Positions 48,746-61,516 of a DNA stretch of 64,000 nt are shown in pieces. The translations under genes and the position numbers were made by a program. The stretch lies in NCBI GenBank assembly GCA_012932295.1, contig JAAONU010000018.1:5760206-5824205 (forward strand), in the 5' to 3' direction. Origin of the DNA: Cyclina sinensis. Lineage: Eukaryota; Mollusca; Bivalvia; Venerida; Veneridae. Positions within the stretch are counted from its first letter, which is position 1. Each line of letters opens with the position of its first letter. The notes under the pieces were generated by a model. The model was not told the DNA's origin. It saw nothing but the letters and a program-made list of their open reading frames with translations, and searched no databases.

Positions 48746-50245
48746 ATTCAAATTCATAAATTTTAAAGATGTTTTTAAAAGTCGCGGTCTTTCAACAACA
48801 ACAGTTCGAAGAAAAACTGTAAAATGTTTTCTTCTAAGAAACTGAAGGGCATGGAGACTAGATATTTAGCATTATCATGTAGAGATATCAAGATTTTCAA
48901 AATGATTAAAGTAGCGTGAAAATTGGCTGCGCCCAAAGAGGTAACTTGGGTAACCTTTCTAGATTTTCCATTTGAAAGAGTCGAAAAAGAAATAGCCTTT
49001 ATGAAAAATAAATTAGGAAAACGTCTAATTCAAAGCTCAGTCTTTGGATGATTAGATACCCTTTTAACCCTTTTAACATTATGTACTGTACAGAAAAAAG
49101 GGTAAAATAGAATGAAAACGATCTTTTCTCATTTCTAATTATAATGTCAAGAGACATAACCCCCTCTCTTTCTTTATCTCTCACTCCTGTTTTTCCCTGT
49201 TAATTCTCGGTTTTCTTTTTTCATATCTGAAGAATATTTTTGTATAATATTCATGAATATTGTCCAATTTGTTCATTTTTTTGTAATTGATTACAATTAT
49301 GATTGTCTGTATACAAAAGTATCTAAATAAAAGGTGTAGCCTATAAAGGACCTCAGAAAAGCTTTGTGTTTAAATGTACTTCTTTTGGAATTATTAAGAT
49401 CTAGCCAGAAACAAAAAGGCATAGAGTTTAAATATATAGTTGTGGGCCTACTGTGAAAAGTGACCCCGCCCTGGATTTACTCATTTTACTACAGATATTT
49501 AAATCAGCTCTTAAACTGTTCAAGGGTTCAAGTTTTGATATCTAATATGTAGTATTGTCAAGCGCTTCTATACCAAAGTTGTACAAATCATAGTCCCTGT
49601 TTCAAAACTGACACTTTCCTGTAAATGAAAATTGACCTTATATAGGTTTTTTTTTTAAATACCAACAGCTCATATATTTGGGGATAAGCACTGTATTGTG
49701 GGTTTATGGCCAAAGTTGTTCAAATAATGGCCACAGAAACAGTAAAACCGCGCTCTGGGTTCATAGTTTTTTCAATTAATGTAGGATTCTTATTTTCCTT
49801 CTAAAACTATAATATCCAGAAGTAAGTTGTCGGTTATTGCTGTACATTAGCTTCTCAGGTCATGGCCAAACGTTCAATATGTATCCGTCCTGGAGTCACT
49901 GATTTATCTAATATACGATTGTGTTTCTGTAGTCAAATGGCTTATATCGTAACTCCAAGATTCAGCAAACCCTCCTCTGGTCGCTTATTTAACTAATATA
50001 TGAATTCGTTAGAGTCTTTTCTAAATTCGTAATGCTAAGAACCTAAAAATTTAGTATGTAGCATTGTCTACTTGTTCTGTCTTGTCCAGTGGATCACTAG
50101 TTTTATGTTACTTATAAAAAAACAAAACTCGGCTACCTAATTTCGGGAGAAGAATCTTAATTTTCACATGCTTAACATTGTCCTTGATCTTTTTGTGAAC
50201 TTTACGTTTACCTAATTCTTCTTTGTTTTGTAGCTGCTTTCAACA

Positions 50246-51459
50246 GCTTTCAACTTCTTAAAATTGTTGAACATTATGAGTAGAAGATCCGTATTGTTTT
50301 GTTGAATTTTACTTGAAGTTCAAAGAACATCCATCCAATTGACCAATGGTCTTTAACTTTAGAAGTAAATCTGGCTTAAATGGTAAAATGATTGTTTCTG
50401 TCCTTTTACGTTTTCTTTATGTTTATATAAGCTACAGCTTTCTATATTATACAGTTGTAGATGGCTACTATTTTTTGTGGGAATTTACTCAAAGCTGAAG
50501 GTTACACCTGACCGATACCTGAAACACCTTTAGATCAAAGGTTTTTATCCATCAGAATTTATCTCTCTACAATGATTTAGTTGGTTTTGAAGTCAGTCAA
50601 TTTGCTAAACAAATGTTGTTTCTTCGAGGACTGATTAGTTTTTAAACCTTTTACATCTGTTAATTTAAAAGCCTTTTAATGCTTAAAATGTATTTTTTCT
50701 TCCGTATTTCTCTGCTAGGTCATTGCCTCTGAGAACAATGTAAACGAGGTTTCTAAAGCTCATCTGCTGTCCTTGCTCAAAAAACATAGAAAACAAACCT
50801 TTTCCCATCAGGAAGTATTTAAAAGTTCTGAGCGGCAAGGGGACGGGGTAGCTTGCAAAATATGACAGATGTCTGGTATTTTGCTTCTGCATAGCAAAGT
50901 GTTTTTTATTGTTTTTATCGCTAGTTAATCCAAATGTAAGTGAATTTCCTAGCAAAAATTAATGTAGTTGGAAATGGGTTCCTAATGTGTGATGTTGAAA
51001 GAAAAAGTGAGCCGAATATTTGTAATTTAAAACAAATGTTATAAATGTAGTAAGCTTTATCCTATAGGCAAGGAATGTAAAAATATTATATGAGCAAATA
51101 GCATTCTCAGTCAACGAAATACTGTCATTTATTTAAGTACTATGATTTTTCATTTTATTTTAATTGAAAAAAAGTCAGTTATGTTAAAGACTGAGGAACT
51201 GTTCATCTTCAAAATTTCATTGATGGTGCTGACCAAATATATGCTTCAAATTAAAGCCATGTTACTTTCTCAGAAGAATCTTAAATATCATTGAAAATGC
51301 TTATCTATTTATTTCATATCCTTAGATAAAAGGTTATCAAATGTTTAAGACTTCAAAAGCTTCTTGAAACGCTGAATTTATAACTAATTTACTGGAATTA
51401 AGAAATATTTTTGTTTCTGCGATTTCACATGAAGGTATCAGTAAACTTACAAGTCGACT
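50246..51459. other. Intergenic, no gene seen
   Basis: Sequence after the end of recognisable copy A and before the inverted unit. ORFs at 50683-50955 and 51337-51537 (-) lack motifs. The last ~120 bp may belong to the inverted unit whose counterpart would lie beyond the right window edge. Confidence 0.4.
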
Positions 51460-52670
51460 CCGCTGAACAGAAACCCAAAAATGTAAACTTTCATGTTTAA
51501 TCTGATTATTTGTTACAAGAAAGGCATTGAGATTCAAAAACTGTTTTAATTCACTTTTTTGTCGCTGATGCGCTGATACTCAAAACCTTTTTTAATTAGC
51601 TGCTGCTTATGCAATATACGAAGCTTATATTACTCTAGGGGCTATAGGGAATGTTACGTTTTTGTTTTGAAAACAACATTATAATTTCATTAAGAATATA
51701 TTAATAACATTTTAATAAACGTTTTAAAAACTCTATGAAGTCAGGAGTGAACATATTTTAAATGTCATCAATATTGTTGCCAGATATTAAACGATGCTGT
51801 ACATAACTTAGCTAAACTGGTCGCACTTGAAGAAAATGATCAGTTTAGTATGCTTTAGTATTACCTTTGCATTTCGTCCCTTTGGTTTTAAAAATAACAA
51901 CGAAACGAAAAATCTCTGCATTAAATTCAGAACAGACTACCCTACTTTGCAACACGCAATGCTCGCATTATTCTGATGTCGAACGGTAATATTACTAAAT
52001 ACGCAGACGATTAAATTGTCGAGGACCATCTTATGATATCTTAATGTCTACATAAAACGTGATAATGAGGTTATTGATTCGTCGTTTTGATATTAGCAAT
52101 CTTGAGAAAATTTTCCCGTTTCATCAAAATCCGCTCCAGTAACTAAAACTGACTGAAATTCATTTCTTCGCAACGACGGAGATCGAGTACTGCAATTATT
52201 TTGTGTGTGTGTGAAGTTATTCAAAAAATTAACAGAAACTGTACCTTGTACTTAGCTGGTAATAAAACGAGTAATTGTCAGTAGTTTCCTTTGCAATATA
52301 GTTTTTGAATGAATATCAATGTCCCGTTCAATGTACTTCAACATAATTTCCATGGATCCCACAGGACCACGGGACTTTAGAAACTAAATCGTTTCGTGAA
52401 AAGGATTAATGAAATTTTAGGCAGTATTTTAGCTTTACAGCTGGTTGCCCAAAGCGTACTTAGCCAAACAATATGTATAATCAACGCTTAAAATCAAAGA
52501 ACTTAATCCCGTACAAAAAACAACAACAACAAACAAACAAAACAAAAAAAAACACACAAAAAAAACTAACAGGTTCATCCAGATCCCAAATTTAAGAGCT
52601 AGTGTAGCGTGTAATAATAATAATAATAATAAAACAAGATCATTTCCAGTATCAAACAATTATGTTTTTG
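51460..52670 (-). repeat. Inverted copy of the unit at 62860-64000
   Basis: Read on the minus strand it matches 62860-64000 in order. Matching landmarks, each written as the plus strand reads here: ACTTTCATGTTTAATCTGAT (51488), GCAACACGCAATGCTCGCAT (51950), AATTTCCATGGATCCCAC (52346) and GGATCCCAAATTT-type sequence near 52580. It contains A-rich filler (52516-52566) and a (TAA)n run (52612-52631) absent from the partner. No coding function. Confidence 0.85.
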
Positions 52671-52918
52671 TCCTTTTGACATGCATTGAGGCTATTCCTC
52701 GACAACATTTTGGTCACGATCCATAACAAGAAGACCTTGATGGCCCAAAATCGCTCACATGAGTCCAACTGCTAAGGGGCAATAACTTTAGAACCCTTAA
52801 TGGGATCAGGTTGCTTCAGAAAAAAATCGAGATTTATTGTTTACAAATGTTTTGTGAAAATTTGGTTGAAATTGACTCGAATGTGAGCACAACACGATGA
52901 CGTTATTAAAAAGTCTAA
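52671..52918. repeat. Dispersed-repeat-like sequence flanking the tandem array
   Basis: Contains GAAGACCTTGATGGCCCAAA and GCTCACATGAGT. Related sequence in the other orientation (GGTGAGCGATATAGGGTCAT) lies at 62707. The type is common in bivalve DNA from general knowledge; the family name is not recognised. Confidence 0.4.
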
Positions 52919-53521
52919 TTTTAACCTCTGTGACCTTGACTCAAAGGTAGAGGGGTTTAAACAATGTACCTAAATATCAAATATCTAAGGTATTAGTCAA
53001 TGAAATCTTTATAACAAAATGTAGAAACATTGATCTTGACCCAGTGACCTCGAACCCCACCCAAGGGTAGCTGTCCATGTAAGAAGCCTATATATCAAAT
53101 ATCGTAGATACTGGTCTATAAATGAAGGCTATATGAGGTAATGTAGATAAATCTGTTTTAACCTCGGTGATCTTAACTCTAATTTAATGGAAGAAATTCA
53201 AGCAAGGTGACTGTATACCAAATATCTAAAATATCAATAAAATGATAAAGGCTCTACGACAAAAATCCTCAAATCTATTTTTAACCTCATTGATTGAACG
53301 TTGACCCAGTGACCTCAAATTGCATCTAATTTAAGGGTCTTAGCAAGTTACCTAGATACCAAATATCTCACATATCGATCAATTACGAAGCCTCTATGGG
53401 GATAAGTACAAAATCTATTTTATCCACCTTGACCCTAGTAAATGACAGAGATTCATGCAGGATGCCTACAATAACCAAATATCTAAAATATCTGTCAATA
53501 AATAAAAGCTCTATGACAGAA
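52919..53521 (+). repeat. Degenerate tandem array, ~110-140-bp period, about 5 units
   Basis: Units recur at about 52919, 53029, 53156, 53280 and 53420. Each opens TTTTAACCTC-GTGACCTTGAC (or a variant) and ends with ACCAAATATCTAAAATATC and a GAAGCTCTATGAC-like stretch. The array ends exactly where similarity to aquaporin exon 1 starts. Confidence 0.7.
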
Positions 53522-53755
53522 AGGACTTACTCAAGCAACAATGATGCCGTTTGTAGGACATAAAAGGCTCAAATGAATCCTGCAGTCACTTTGTCTATGT
53601 CAGCAACTGGAAAGATGGATGTGGCAAGGTCTGCGTGTTACAGCATTGCGCTGTGCATCGGAACGACTGCAGGAGGTGCTGGTATTTTGTATGGTTCAAC
53701 TCCTAAAACATCACATGGCTTGCTCGGGGTGACATTTATTCATCTGATAGAATAG
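53522..53755 (+). pseudogene. Aquaporin pseudogene (truncated exon 1 copy)
   Basis: Similarity to the intact aquaporin begins inside exon 1 at the base equivalent to 41271 (GGACTTACTCAAGCAACAAT). A four-base net loss before the NPA box shifts the frame (GGACATAAAAGGCTC against GGACATATAAGTGGGGCTC). The downstream frame still reads [15 protein letters not shown] and [13 protein letters not shown], with an extra Gly codon. Near 53741 it jumps into what is 3'-flank sequence in the parent (equivalent to 43364), so helices 4-6, the second NPA box and both introns are gone. It has no start region and cannot make a channel. Confidence 0.92.
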
Positions 53756-55105
53756 GTGACAGAAACCTTAATGTATGCAAAAACGTTGCTAACAGAATTT
53801 GAAGTTGACATGAAATTTGCTGCTCGTCACGTTTATACGACCGAAAGGTCGAATTACGTTATGACCCTGGTTGTACGCCCAGTAGCAAGACATTATAGAA
53901 GCATAGTGAAAAATTATGTTTTTTTTGTCAACACTGATGCAGTAAGATCGCGAATGTTTACTTGAGTGAAGCTTGTTGTTTTATAACATTGTTATCAAAT
54001 GCCCTCACTTGCACTTTCTCTTTTAAGGATATATTGTTCCGCCTTGTGGTCCTTTCACTTCAGTAAGGTTATTCAGTTCAATTTGTTGTACATGACCTGC
54101 CTGTCCATGTCTTCTTTCGCTTTTCATTTTAAACAAACCTCGAAGCGCTTATAACAAAAATGCTTTACACTACCTTTTAAATATTCTTTTGGCAATGCTT
54201 TCATTTGTATTTATTTATTTTTTTCCTAGAGAAAGAATATGTTCGATGTGTATGTGGTACTTGTTTGAATTTGATATATTCTAGGTAAAACAATGAATTC
54301 AATGTATGTGTGTTCTGGGACTAATAAAGAAGAAAACTTTTGGAATGTTTCTTTATCTTGCGACTGCTTTGTTAAAAATATCAAAATTTGAACACAATTT
54401 ACAAGATGCATTTTGACAAATGTGTGCTCATATCTATTTACAATATAATTTTTAAAAATATTTTGCATCTAACTTAAAGTGTGTAGTAGATTCTTGATTC
54501 TTGACATGATATGTGAAATCAGACTGTATTTCTTAGTTGCTTTGTAAAGATCATGCTGACGATACGTTGGTATTTACATGTCCGTATGGTCCGTATCTCT
54601 ACAGATTCTACGAAATAAATTCGACAAATGCAGAATGGTATCAAAACTGAGAGTTTAAAGTAGTTTTGAAAAACAATTTCATTACTTGAATCGCAAACAT
54701 TATTTAAAAGTAATAGAACAAATAGACGAAAAAATAATGAATAATGCAGACGCTGTCTTCAAAATAATTGAACTTGTAATATAAATCTTCTTAGAAACAG
54801 CAGATTTTTAATTCTGTTAGGGAATTGTTTCTTTCGAGAGCCCCTCAAGTCAACACAGAAAATAACAAGATCCATTGCTACAATGATGAAAAACAATATG
54901 CCCGTGTAATGTCATGATAACCTTTGCTTCGATAAGGATTGTCCGTAAATCGAAGAAAAAACCCCAAAATGTCCTCAAAAAATGTCTTAATGAATACTCG
55001 AACATCAGACAACCACAGTCAAATACAGCTGTAAAATTAGGTCGCATGAAAACAAAGCAGCAATTCTATTCGCATGATGACTGCAACTAAAGTCCACTAT
55101 TTAAG

Positions 55106-55275
55106 AAATAATAAATATGTTCCTATATTTTATGAGTGAATAAAATATAGGCAGGAGTTCGGATGCGTAGGAATTAAATCACGAGTGCGTAGCACGAGTG
55201 ATTTAATTCCGCTGCATCCGAACGACTGCCTATATTTTATTCACTCATAAAAAATAGGAACAAATTTATTATTTC
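55106..55275. mobile_element. Foldback element with ~76-bp arms
   Basis: A near-palindrome. The left arm runs from AATAATAAATATGTTCCTAT to GGAATTAAATCAC; the right arm is its reverse complement with a handful of mismatches. They are separated by a short spacer, GAGTGCGTAGCACGAGT. The rest of the 55105-55970 insertion (absent in copy A) probably belongs to the same event but shows no coding content. Confidence 0.8.
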
Positions 55276-55970
55276 GATTCTAACCACGAAAATATCTTGA
55301 ACTATTTTTGCAAGCATTTATGTAAAGTGTGCAATTCGTCAGTAGGCGGGGTAAGCTGTTACAATTTACACCCTAGTGTAGAGAGGAGTACATACCGGAA
55401 TTTATCGATACTTATTTATCATAAAATCTGCAATTAATTTAAACAAAAGACAAACGTAGATAATCTTTTTAAAACAACACAAAAATCTATGAATAACAAT
55501 AACAGTAAACTTTATTGTCAGTTTCTGCGGTGTTAGTAGGTTTTGCAGACGAACCGGAAGTTTGTCTACTACTACAATATTTACTACGATCGTTTCGTTT
55601 TGTATATGTCACGTGATATGATTTCATTCATTAACCGGAAATTGGAACTATTTCCATAGCGTTTGCATCGCAACATTTTCCCATGGTGAAAAAATAAGTT
55701 TGTACTTATTAAGTACGAGTGCCTAATATTTGTTTACCTGAAAAGGGATTTATTTTTTGTACTGTCACATTTAAGAAATGAAATTATACTAAGTTTACGG
55801 CAAAAAGAGAAAATACGATCAAAATATGTGTAGTGTGGAATAGGTGGGCGCACAATGTAACAGCCATATTTTATCGTAGAATAAAAAACAACTGGTTTTC
55901 CTATATGTTTATGTAGTAAATATTTCAGATCGTTTTAGAATTAGTTTTATTTAACAATAATTTGATTTTT
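55276..55970. mobile_element. Remainder of a copy-B-specific insertion
   Basis: Copy A goes from CGCATGATGACTGTAAC (44884) to the AAACAAGACAAGACTACGC block (44952) with about 60 bases between, while copy B carries this extra DNA. It includes AACCGGAAGTTTG and TCACGTGATATG motifs, no ORF of note and no clear terminal repeat. Confidence 0.45.
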
Positions 55971-56589
55971 AGAAAAAAGACAAGATTACGCTTGACCAAA
56001 ATATAACTGTCAGAGACAACCAATGGAGACTATCCCACTTAACACGAATGTTCCTTGATACAAGCTGGATATATAGATGTGTCTTAATGATAAACAAAAC
56101 CGACGGACAATCTATAAATGAATTCCTACTGTCATTCTGTGATCCAATTATAAAAGTACTTGTTATTTCTCAGAACACTTTCGTGTGAAAGTTCTGGTGA
56201 CATATATAAAATGTACACTGGTCTTTGAAAGTGATACGTATGAGGTTATGTTTATCTTCCTGAATGAAAACTTGAAAAGCTAGTAAATTATGAATAGCAA
56301 ATAGTGATGTTTATCTCTTATGAGTCACTTGAGTCTTATAAAATAATGACAAAGAAAAGTAAATATTAAGAAATGTTATGTTTATTCACCACTTAGTGTG
56401 AAGGTTAGTTTACACAATAGTTAAGAAAATAAAACTTTACAAAAAATCAGTGGCTAAAGTGAGCTTTGCATTTGAGGTTTGAGGAGACACTTACATTGGT
56501 AATTAAAAACATCTAATATAAGTTTGACAATGAAATTTTGAATCTTATTTCATTCGAAATAATATGCAATCTTAACAGCTTAGTCTATT

Positions 56590-58100
56590 TGATTTGATTT
56601 GATTTATTTCGGTATATACATGGATATAAAACATGATGGCAAATACAAAAATAATTACACACATGAAATAAAGTCCATGACATTTACAGCAACACCGAGG
56701 ATGACACACAAAAGAGACTAACTCTTATTTCCATTGTGGTCCCCTGTGTTGATGGCATGACATAGAGAGGCATTATTATCATATTTTATTATAAATAAAT
56801 AATTACTTGGATAAAGATATACAGTTGTATACCACATGAAATAATAATTATCACAGAAAAATATCTTACGCTGAAACTAGCTAATATTAGAAATAGTGCC
56901 TGTCTTAATGCACTGAAATATACACTAAAAACAGTGTGAGATTAAAAATCAAATGATACTTTGAAAAATTAACAATTAAATTAATGTTAAAGGAGTTCCT
57001 ATCCCAGAACTGAAATATAACTTATTACAAAAAATAAACTAAACATAAAAATTAAGATTACAACATAAAAATTAAAATAATGAATTGAGCAGACAATTTC
57101 TTACTGCAGTTTTGAAAGCAGGCAGCTTGGTGGTAGTTCCTATTCTAGAAGGTAACTTATTCCAGAGAGAACAATCTAAGAAACTGAAAGACTTTGACCC
57201 AAAACCTTTGGAATGACATAAGCACCTTTTCCACTTGACCTTCTACACGTTTATCAACTGGTAGCCAGTTAAAATAACAAAAATGTTCTGAACAAATAAC
57301 CATGCATCCATGTCAAGAACAAACCTCATCATCTTATTCTGTGTTGTCTGAAGGCTATTTTTGATTGCCTGAGTCAACACATGATACCATAAGCGTAATC
57401 AAAGTGACTGAATAAGAGACATGACTAGAAGTTTCCTAGTATGCTAGGTAAGGTAACCTTTTTTTACGATACAGATATTTTAATCTTACATTAGCCCTTT
57501 GTCACCAGCTATAGAAGCAAAAGATAAAGTTTTATCAATAGTGGCAACAAGATATCTAGCAGAAGATGTACTGTTGATATTTATTTCATTGCATGATATA
57601 TCAAGAGAGGAATTTGACCTTAGCCTATGTCTAGAAACAAATATAATTGACTCAGTCTTTCCAAGGTGAAGAGACAGCTTATTATCCACCAGCCATTGGC
57701 TTAGCAGCCGTAGATCCTCCTTCAGAGCTGATTCTACAACTAATTTTGATTTACCAGAAGCAATAATACCAAAATTATCAGCATATTACGAAAGTTTATT
57801 TTTGACCACGGCCGACATGTCGTTGATAAGGAACGAAAGAGGACCCAAAATTGACAACAAGTTATGGGAGCAGTTGATGACTGTGTTCCTGAAGCATCAA
57901 CAAGCTGCTGCCTATCCGAGACGTACGAAGAAAACCAGCGCAGGATATCTTCACCAAAGCCAGAAGGATGGAGTTGTCGACAGTTTCGAACGTTTTTTTG
58001 GAGATCCAGAAGTACCATGCTTACAATAAGACCTTTGTCCATCTCCACCCTTATGAAATCAGTAAGATGAATTAAACATGTATCTGACAAAAGGGCACTT
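56590..58100 (-). pseudogene. 5'-truncated CR1-like LINE (reverse transcriptase fragment)
   Basis: Minus-strand fragments give a non-LTR reverse transcriptase in order. They are an FTDxIR...LDLQK region with GFGEDILRWFSSYVSDRQQ (57740-58090), DNKLSLHLGKTESIIF (57500-57689), a LQTTQNKMMRFVLD piece near 57340, and a C-terminal LWNKLPSRIGTTTKLPAFKT (57090-57170). The strand ends in a (AAATC)n-type tail at 56590-56615. Frameshifts and the loss of the catalytic FADD region show it is dead. It is absent from copy A, so it inserted after the duplication. Confidence 0.85.
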
Positions 58101-59603
58101 CTCTATTGCATTCAGTTTGTGATTTCACAAACGTGCATCCAAAGGAATGCAAAAAGATTTACAAGAATTAAGGTCTCAAGATTGTGCCTGTTAAGCATAA
58201 GAAAAATTATAATGCATTAAGTGAAAATCAAATATCGCTTGATTTGAACACATCAAATAAATGTTTAAAGAGAAATTTCTCTCAATCTGTCAGATGAAGA
58301 ATGTGCTCTTTGCAGCACCCATTTATGACTATGAAGACAACTTATATTTCTTAGTTTCCTTGATCACAAAAGGTAAAATAATCTAAATATTACTTGATTC
58401 AGCTACATAAAGCAGCAAATATATACAGAACATACTTAAACAGCAAAAGACTAAGATAATTACTTATTAACATTATCAGTATGATTTAATAGTGTATCCT
58501 CAGCTGTATTTTTCTTTTATGATTTGAAATTGTATCTCACTGATGATTGAATATTTTCTAAGGGAAGCAATAACATTACTACAGACGAGCTAAGTCTCAA
58601 GAACAGATGGTAATATTTGTCATATATCGGAAGCCTTCTGTCAATGAGCTACTCATGTATTTCTTTATATATCTGATATTTAATTCGGGCAAATATTGGC
58701 CAGAGTAAATTTTAAGTTAATATTAAGCACAGGAGCTTGAAATTCTATCAATAATTATATGAAAGGGTGATTTTGCTTGATAATTGATAGAATTTTAAGA
58801 TCCTAATACGAAAGGGTGATTTTTTTTTACATGAAAGGTGTTTCTAAGTTGTTTTTTTTTCTAAAGCTGTGCTATATCTGAAACAGTAGTTCAAGCGAAA
58901 TATTTATAGTTATTTTTAGGTTTTAAAAGGATGCTTTAATTTAAGGAGTTTATAATTATTATGTATTTGTATAAGAAATACTTGGCATAGGGCTTTTGAA
59001 ATAAAACACTGCGTACACATAATTTTCAAAAAATTATTTTTAAATCTGAAGAATTTAATTTTTTAGCGATGTGATATCCATGGAAATTATGATTGAGAAC
59101 ACACTCTATGTGAATACATGTGTCGAAATTACTTTACAAATAAACGCACAGAAAAGGAAATCACTACAAAACTCTTCCTGAAAACTCGACAGAGCTTTAC
59201 ACTGCGTCTGCTTGCAATTATATAAATTAAGCAGTTCTACAAACACAACATAATTTGCATTCATCGATCATGTTTGTTCTGCTGTTTCTGAAATGATAAA
59301 TGTATCTCCGTTTAAAATTGTTAAAATCACCACGACGAATCAATTTTCAAGTTAAATTTTCCCGGCATTAAGAGAACGACAGAATTTACTAGACGATTTT
59401 ATTAACATTTCCGTGCATCATCACAGAAATACTAAAATCGCGTGTCTTAAAGTATCATAGTCTGCTATGAGCATGTTCTATTCTATTCTGTTCTGTTCTG
59501 TTAGTGAGAAATTGCGTTTCATTATTATTTTCATTTCTAACGGAATATAACTTTTTTTTTTAATATTAAACAAAAGTTGGTATTTGACATGTCTGAATGT
59601 TTC

Positions 59604-59660
59604 ATGAATCCTACGTTTTTGCCGTTTTGACCGTCTTTCTTCTAAAACTCTTGTATACAA
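59604..59660 (+). pseudogene. Broken copy of the candidate signal-peptide exon
   Basis: Starts ATGAATCCTACG like 47959 but meets TGA at the ninth codon after small deletions and has lost the putative splice donor. Confidence 0.3.
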
Positions 59661-60608
59661 TTTGTCAGTCAGTTCTAAAGCTAAGGAAATGAATATTTCT
59701 CAGAAAAAAAATGCGTTGCTTTCTTTATTGTTTGTGTTGGGTCTGTTAACATTATAAAAAAAGTAAATTAGTATTACCTCGATACTTAAAAATGTTTAAA
59801 GAATTGATGCTTCAATAAGATCTTCGTCAAACAAAGAGGTATTTTGTTATTCCGCAAGATAAATTTTCTGCAAAAAGAGCCCCAGGCGTACGAAAAATAT
59901 TACAAAGATATTAGAATCCTTCAAATGACAGAAAGGAACCAAGACTTTTCTGATATTTAATTATGATTTTGCCAAATTTAAGTAACGAATATTAATATAA
60001 AAGCTTAATAAATATTAAAGAAGTTTAATGTCTAAAAAAGATAACTATTTGCTGCTATATTTAAAGGTATCAGAAACCAATGGTTTGAGCTATTAAGTGA
60101 TTCCATAAGGATCAGGTATTCCCGTTAGAAATGTTAACAATATTTTGTATTTCGGAACCAAATTCTCTGACAAAACAGCATATCAAAAGGAACTTGTACA
60201 TTTATATGCATTCAAATTAAGAAATTATGAGTTTGACTTTAAGAATTTGTGAAAATGATGAGGAAACTAACTCAACGAAAAGATGTTTATATCAGTTATA
60301 AAATTATTGAGTTTTACTTGAGGAAATAAAAGAATTCCGAGTTCTACTCCAAATAAAATTCAAACGTTTTCAAAACGCTTTTAAAACGCAGTAGGAAAGC
60401 ACATATCAATCTCTTTCATTCCAGTGTAACCGATTCGGCTTAGTCCAATATGGTAACGTATCTACCTAAAGTTCAAACTATTAGTCTTATCTGCGTTGTA
60501 GAAGTGTTTTATTTTACTACTGATTCCAAATGTGGGAACATCTTATGCCAAAACATCAATTCTCTATTTTTATTAAAGTTTTATCGTGACATTCAAATGT
60601 CACTAGTT

Positions 60609-60693
60609 GTTGCGATGCCCGAGTGGTCTAAAGCGTTCTAACTCTGCACTGCTAGGCGGTTGGTGCTGTTTGGTGCAGTTCCAATGGGAGCTT
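60609..60693 (+). repeat. tRNA-like relic, copy B
   Basis: GATGCCCGAGTGGTCTAAAG is a good tRNA-Leu/Ser D-arm/A-box match. The B-box equivalent is decayed (GCAGTTCCAATGG) and the acceptor stem does not close. It is the duplicate of 48652-48745. Confidence 0.55.
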
Positions 60694-61516
60694 CAATATT
60701 CAAATGTCATTATGATGTTTTTAAAATTATTTTGTCACGATCTTTCAGCAAAGACTCTTCGAAGAAAAACTGTAAAATATTTCCTTCTCTGAAACTGTAA
60801 GGCATGTGGTCTAGATATTTAGTTTAAAGCATTGTCTAGTAGATTTTACCGAGATACGACAAATGATTAAATTGGCTTGAAAACTGGCTACGCCCCAGGG
60901 GGTAACTTGTATTTACAAGTACTTCTTTAGGAAAAAAAGGACATAGCCAGAATCAAATATACATAGAGTTCAAATATAGAGTGTGTACCATTGTGTTGCG
61001 GGCCTATACAAAATTTATTGAAATCAAAGAATAACTGTGAAAAGTGACTCTTCCCTAGGGTCACTAATTTTACTACGGATTTTTTTTTAAATCAGCTCTT
61101 AAACTGTAAGGTCTCAAGCTTTGATATTTGATGTAGTATTTTCTAGTGCTTCTATGCCACAGTTGTATAAATCATAGTCCCTGTGTCAAAACTAACACTG
61201 TCCTGATGAAATTGTCATTATATAGGTTTATTTAAAGACCTAGAGCTCATATATTTGGGGATTAGCACTGTATTGTGGTTCTTTATCAAAGTTGTTCAAT
61301 TCAAATATTGGCCAAAGAAACAGCAATGACCCCACCCTAGAGACAGTTTTTAAACTAATGTAGGATTTTTAAAAAAAAAAAATCTGAACCTATAATAGCC
61401 AGACGTAACATTGTCTTAGCTTGTCAGGTCATGGTCAATTTGTTTATATCATGACTCCAGGATCAAAAGCGACACCAACTTTGGTCACTTATCTAAATAA
61501 TATATATGAATTCATT

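Larger units (their letters stand above)
43364..50245 (+). repeat. Local segmental duplication, copy A (aquaporin 3' flank)
   Basis: Sequence downstream of the aquaporin has a diverged colinear copy at 53742-62480. Shared landmarks in order: ATACGCCCGAAAGGTCGAAT (A) with one change in B; the TACGCTTGACCAAAATATAA block; ATTATGATTGAGAACACACT (47358 and 59087); the tRNA-like stretch (48652 and 60609); and TCATATATTTGGGGAT (49668 and 61248). Copy A has an extra ~0.96 kb at 45932-46890. Apart from the candidate exon at 47959 no coding function is evident. Confidence 0.85.

Noticed and set aside
53573..53755. Functional short aquaporin-like ORF
   Set aside because: Lacks the first helices, the second NPA box and any promoter context, and is preceded by a frameshift; treated as pseudogene.
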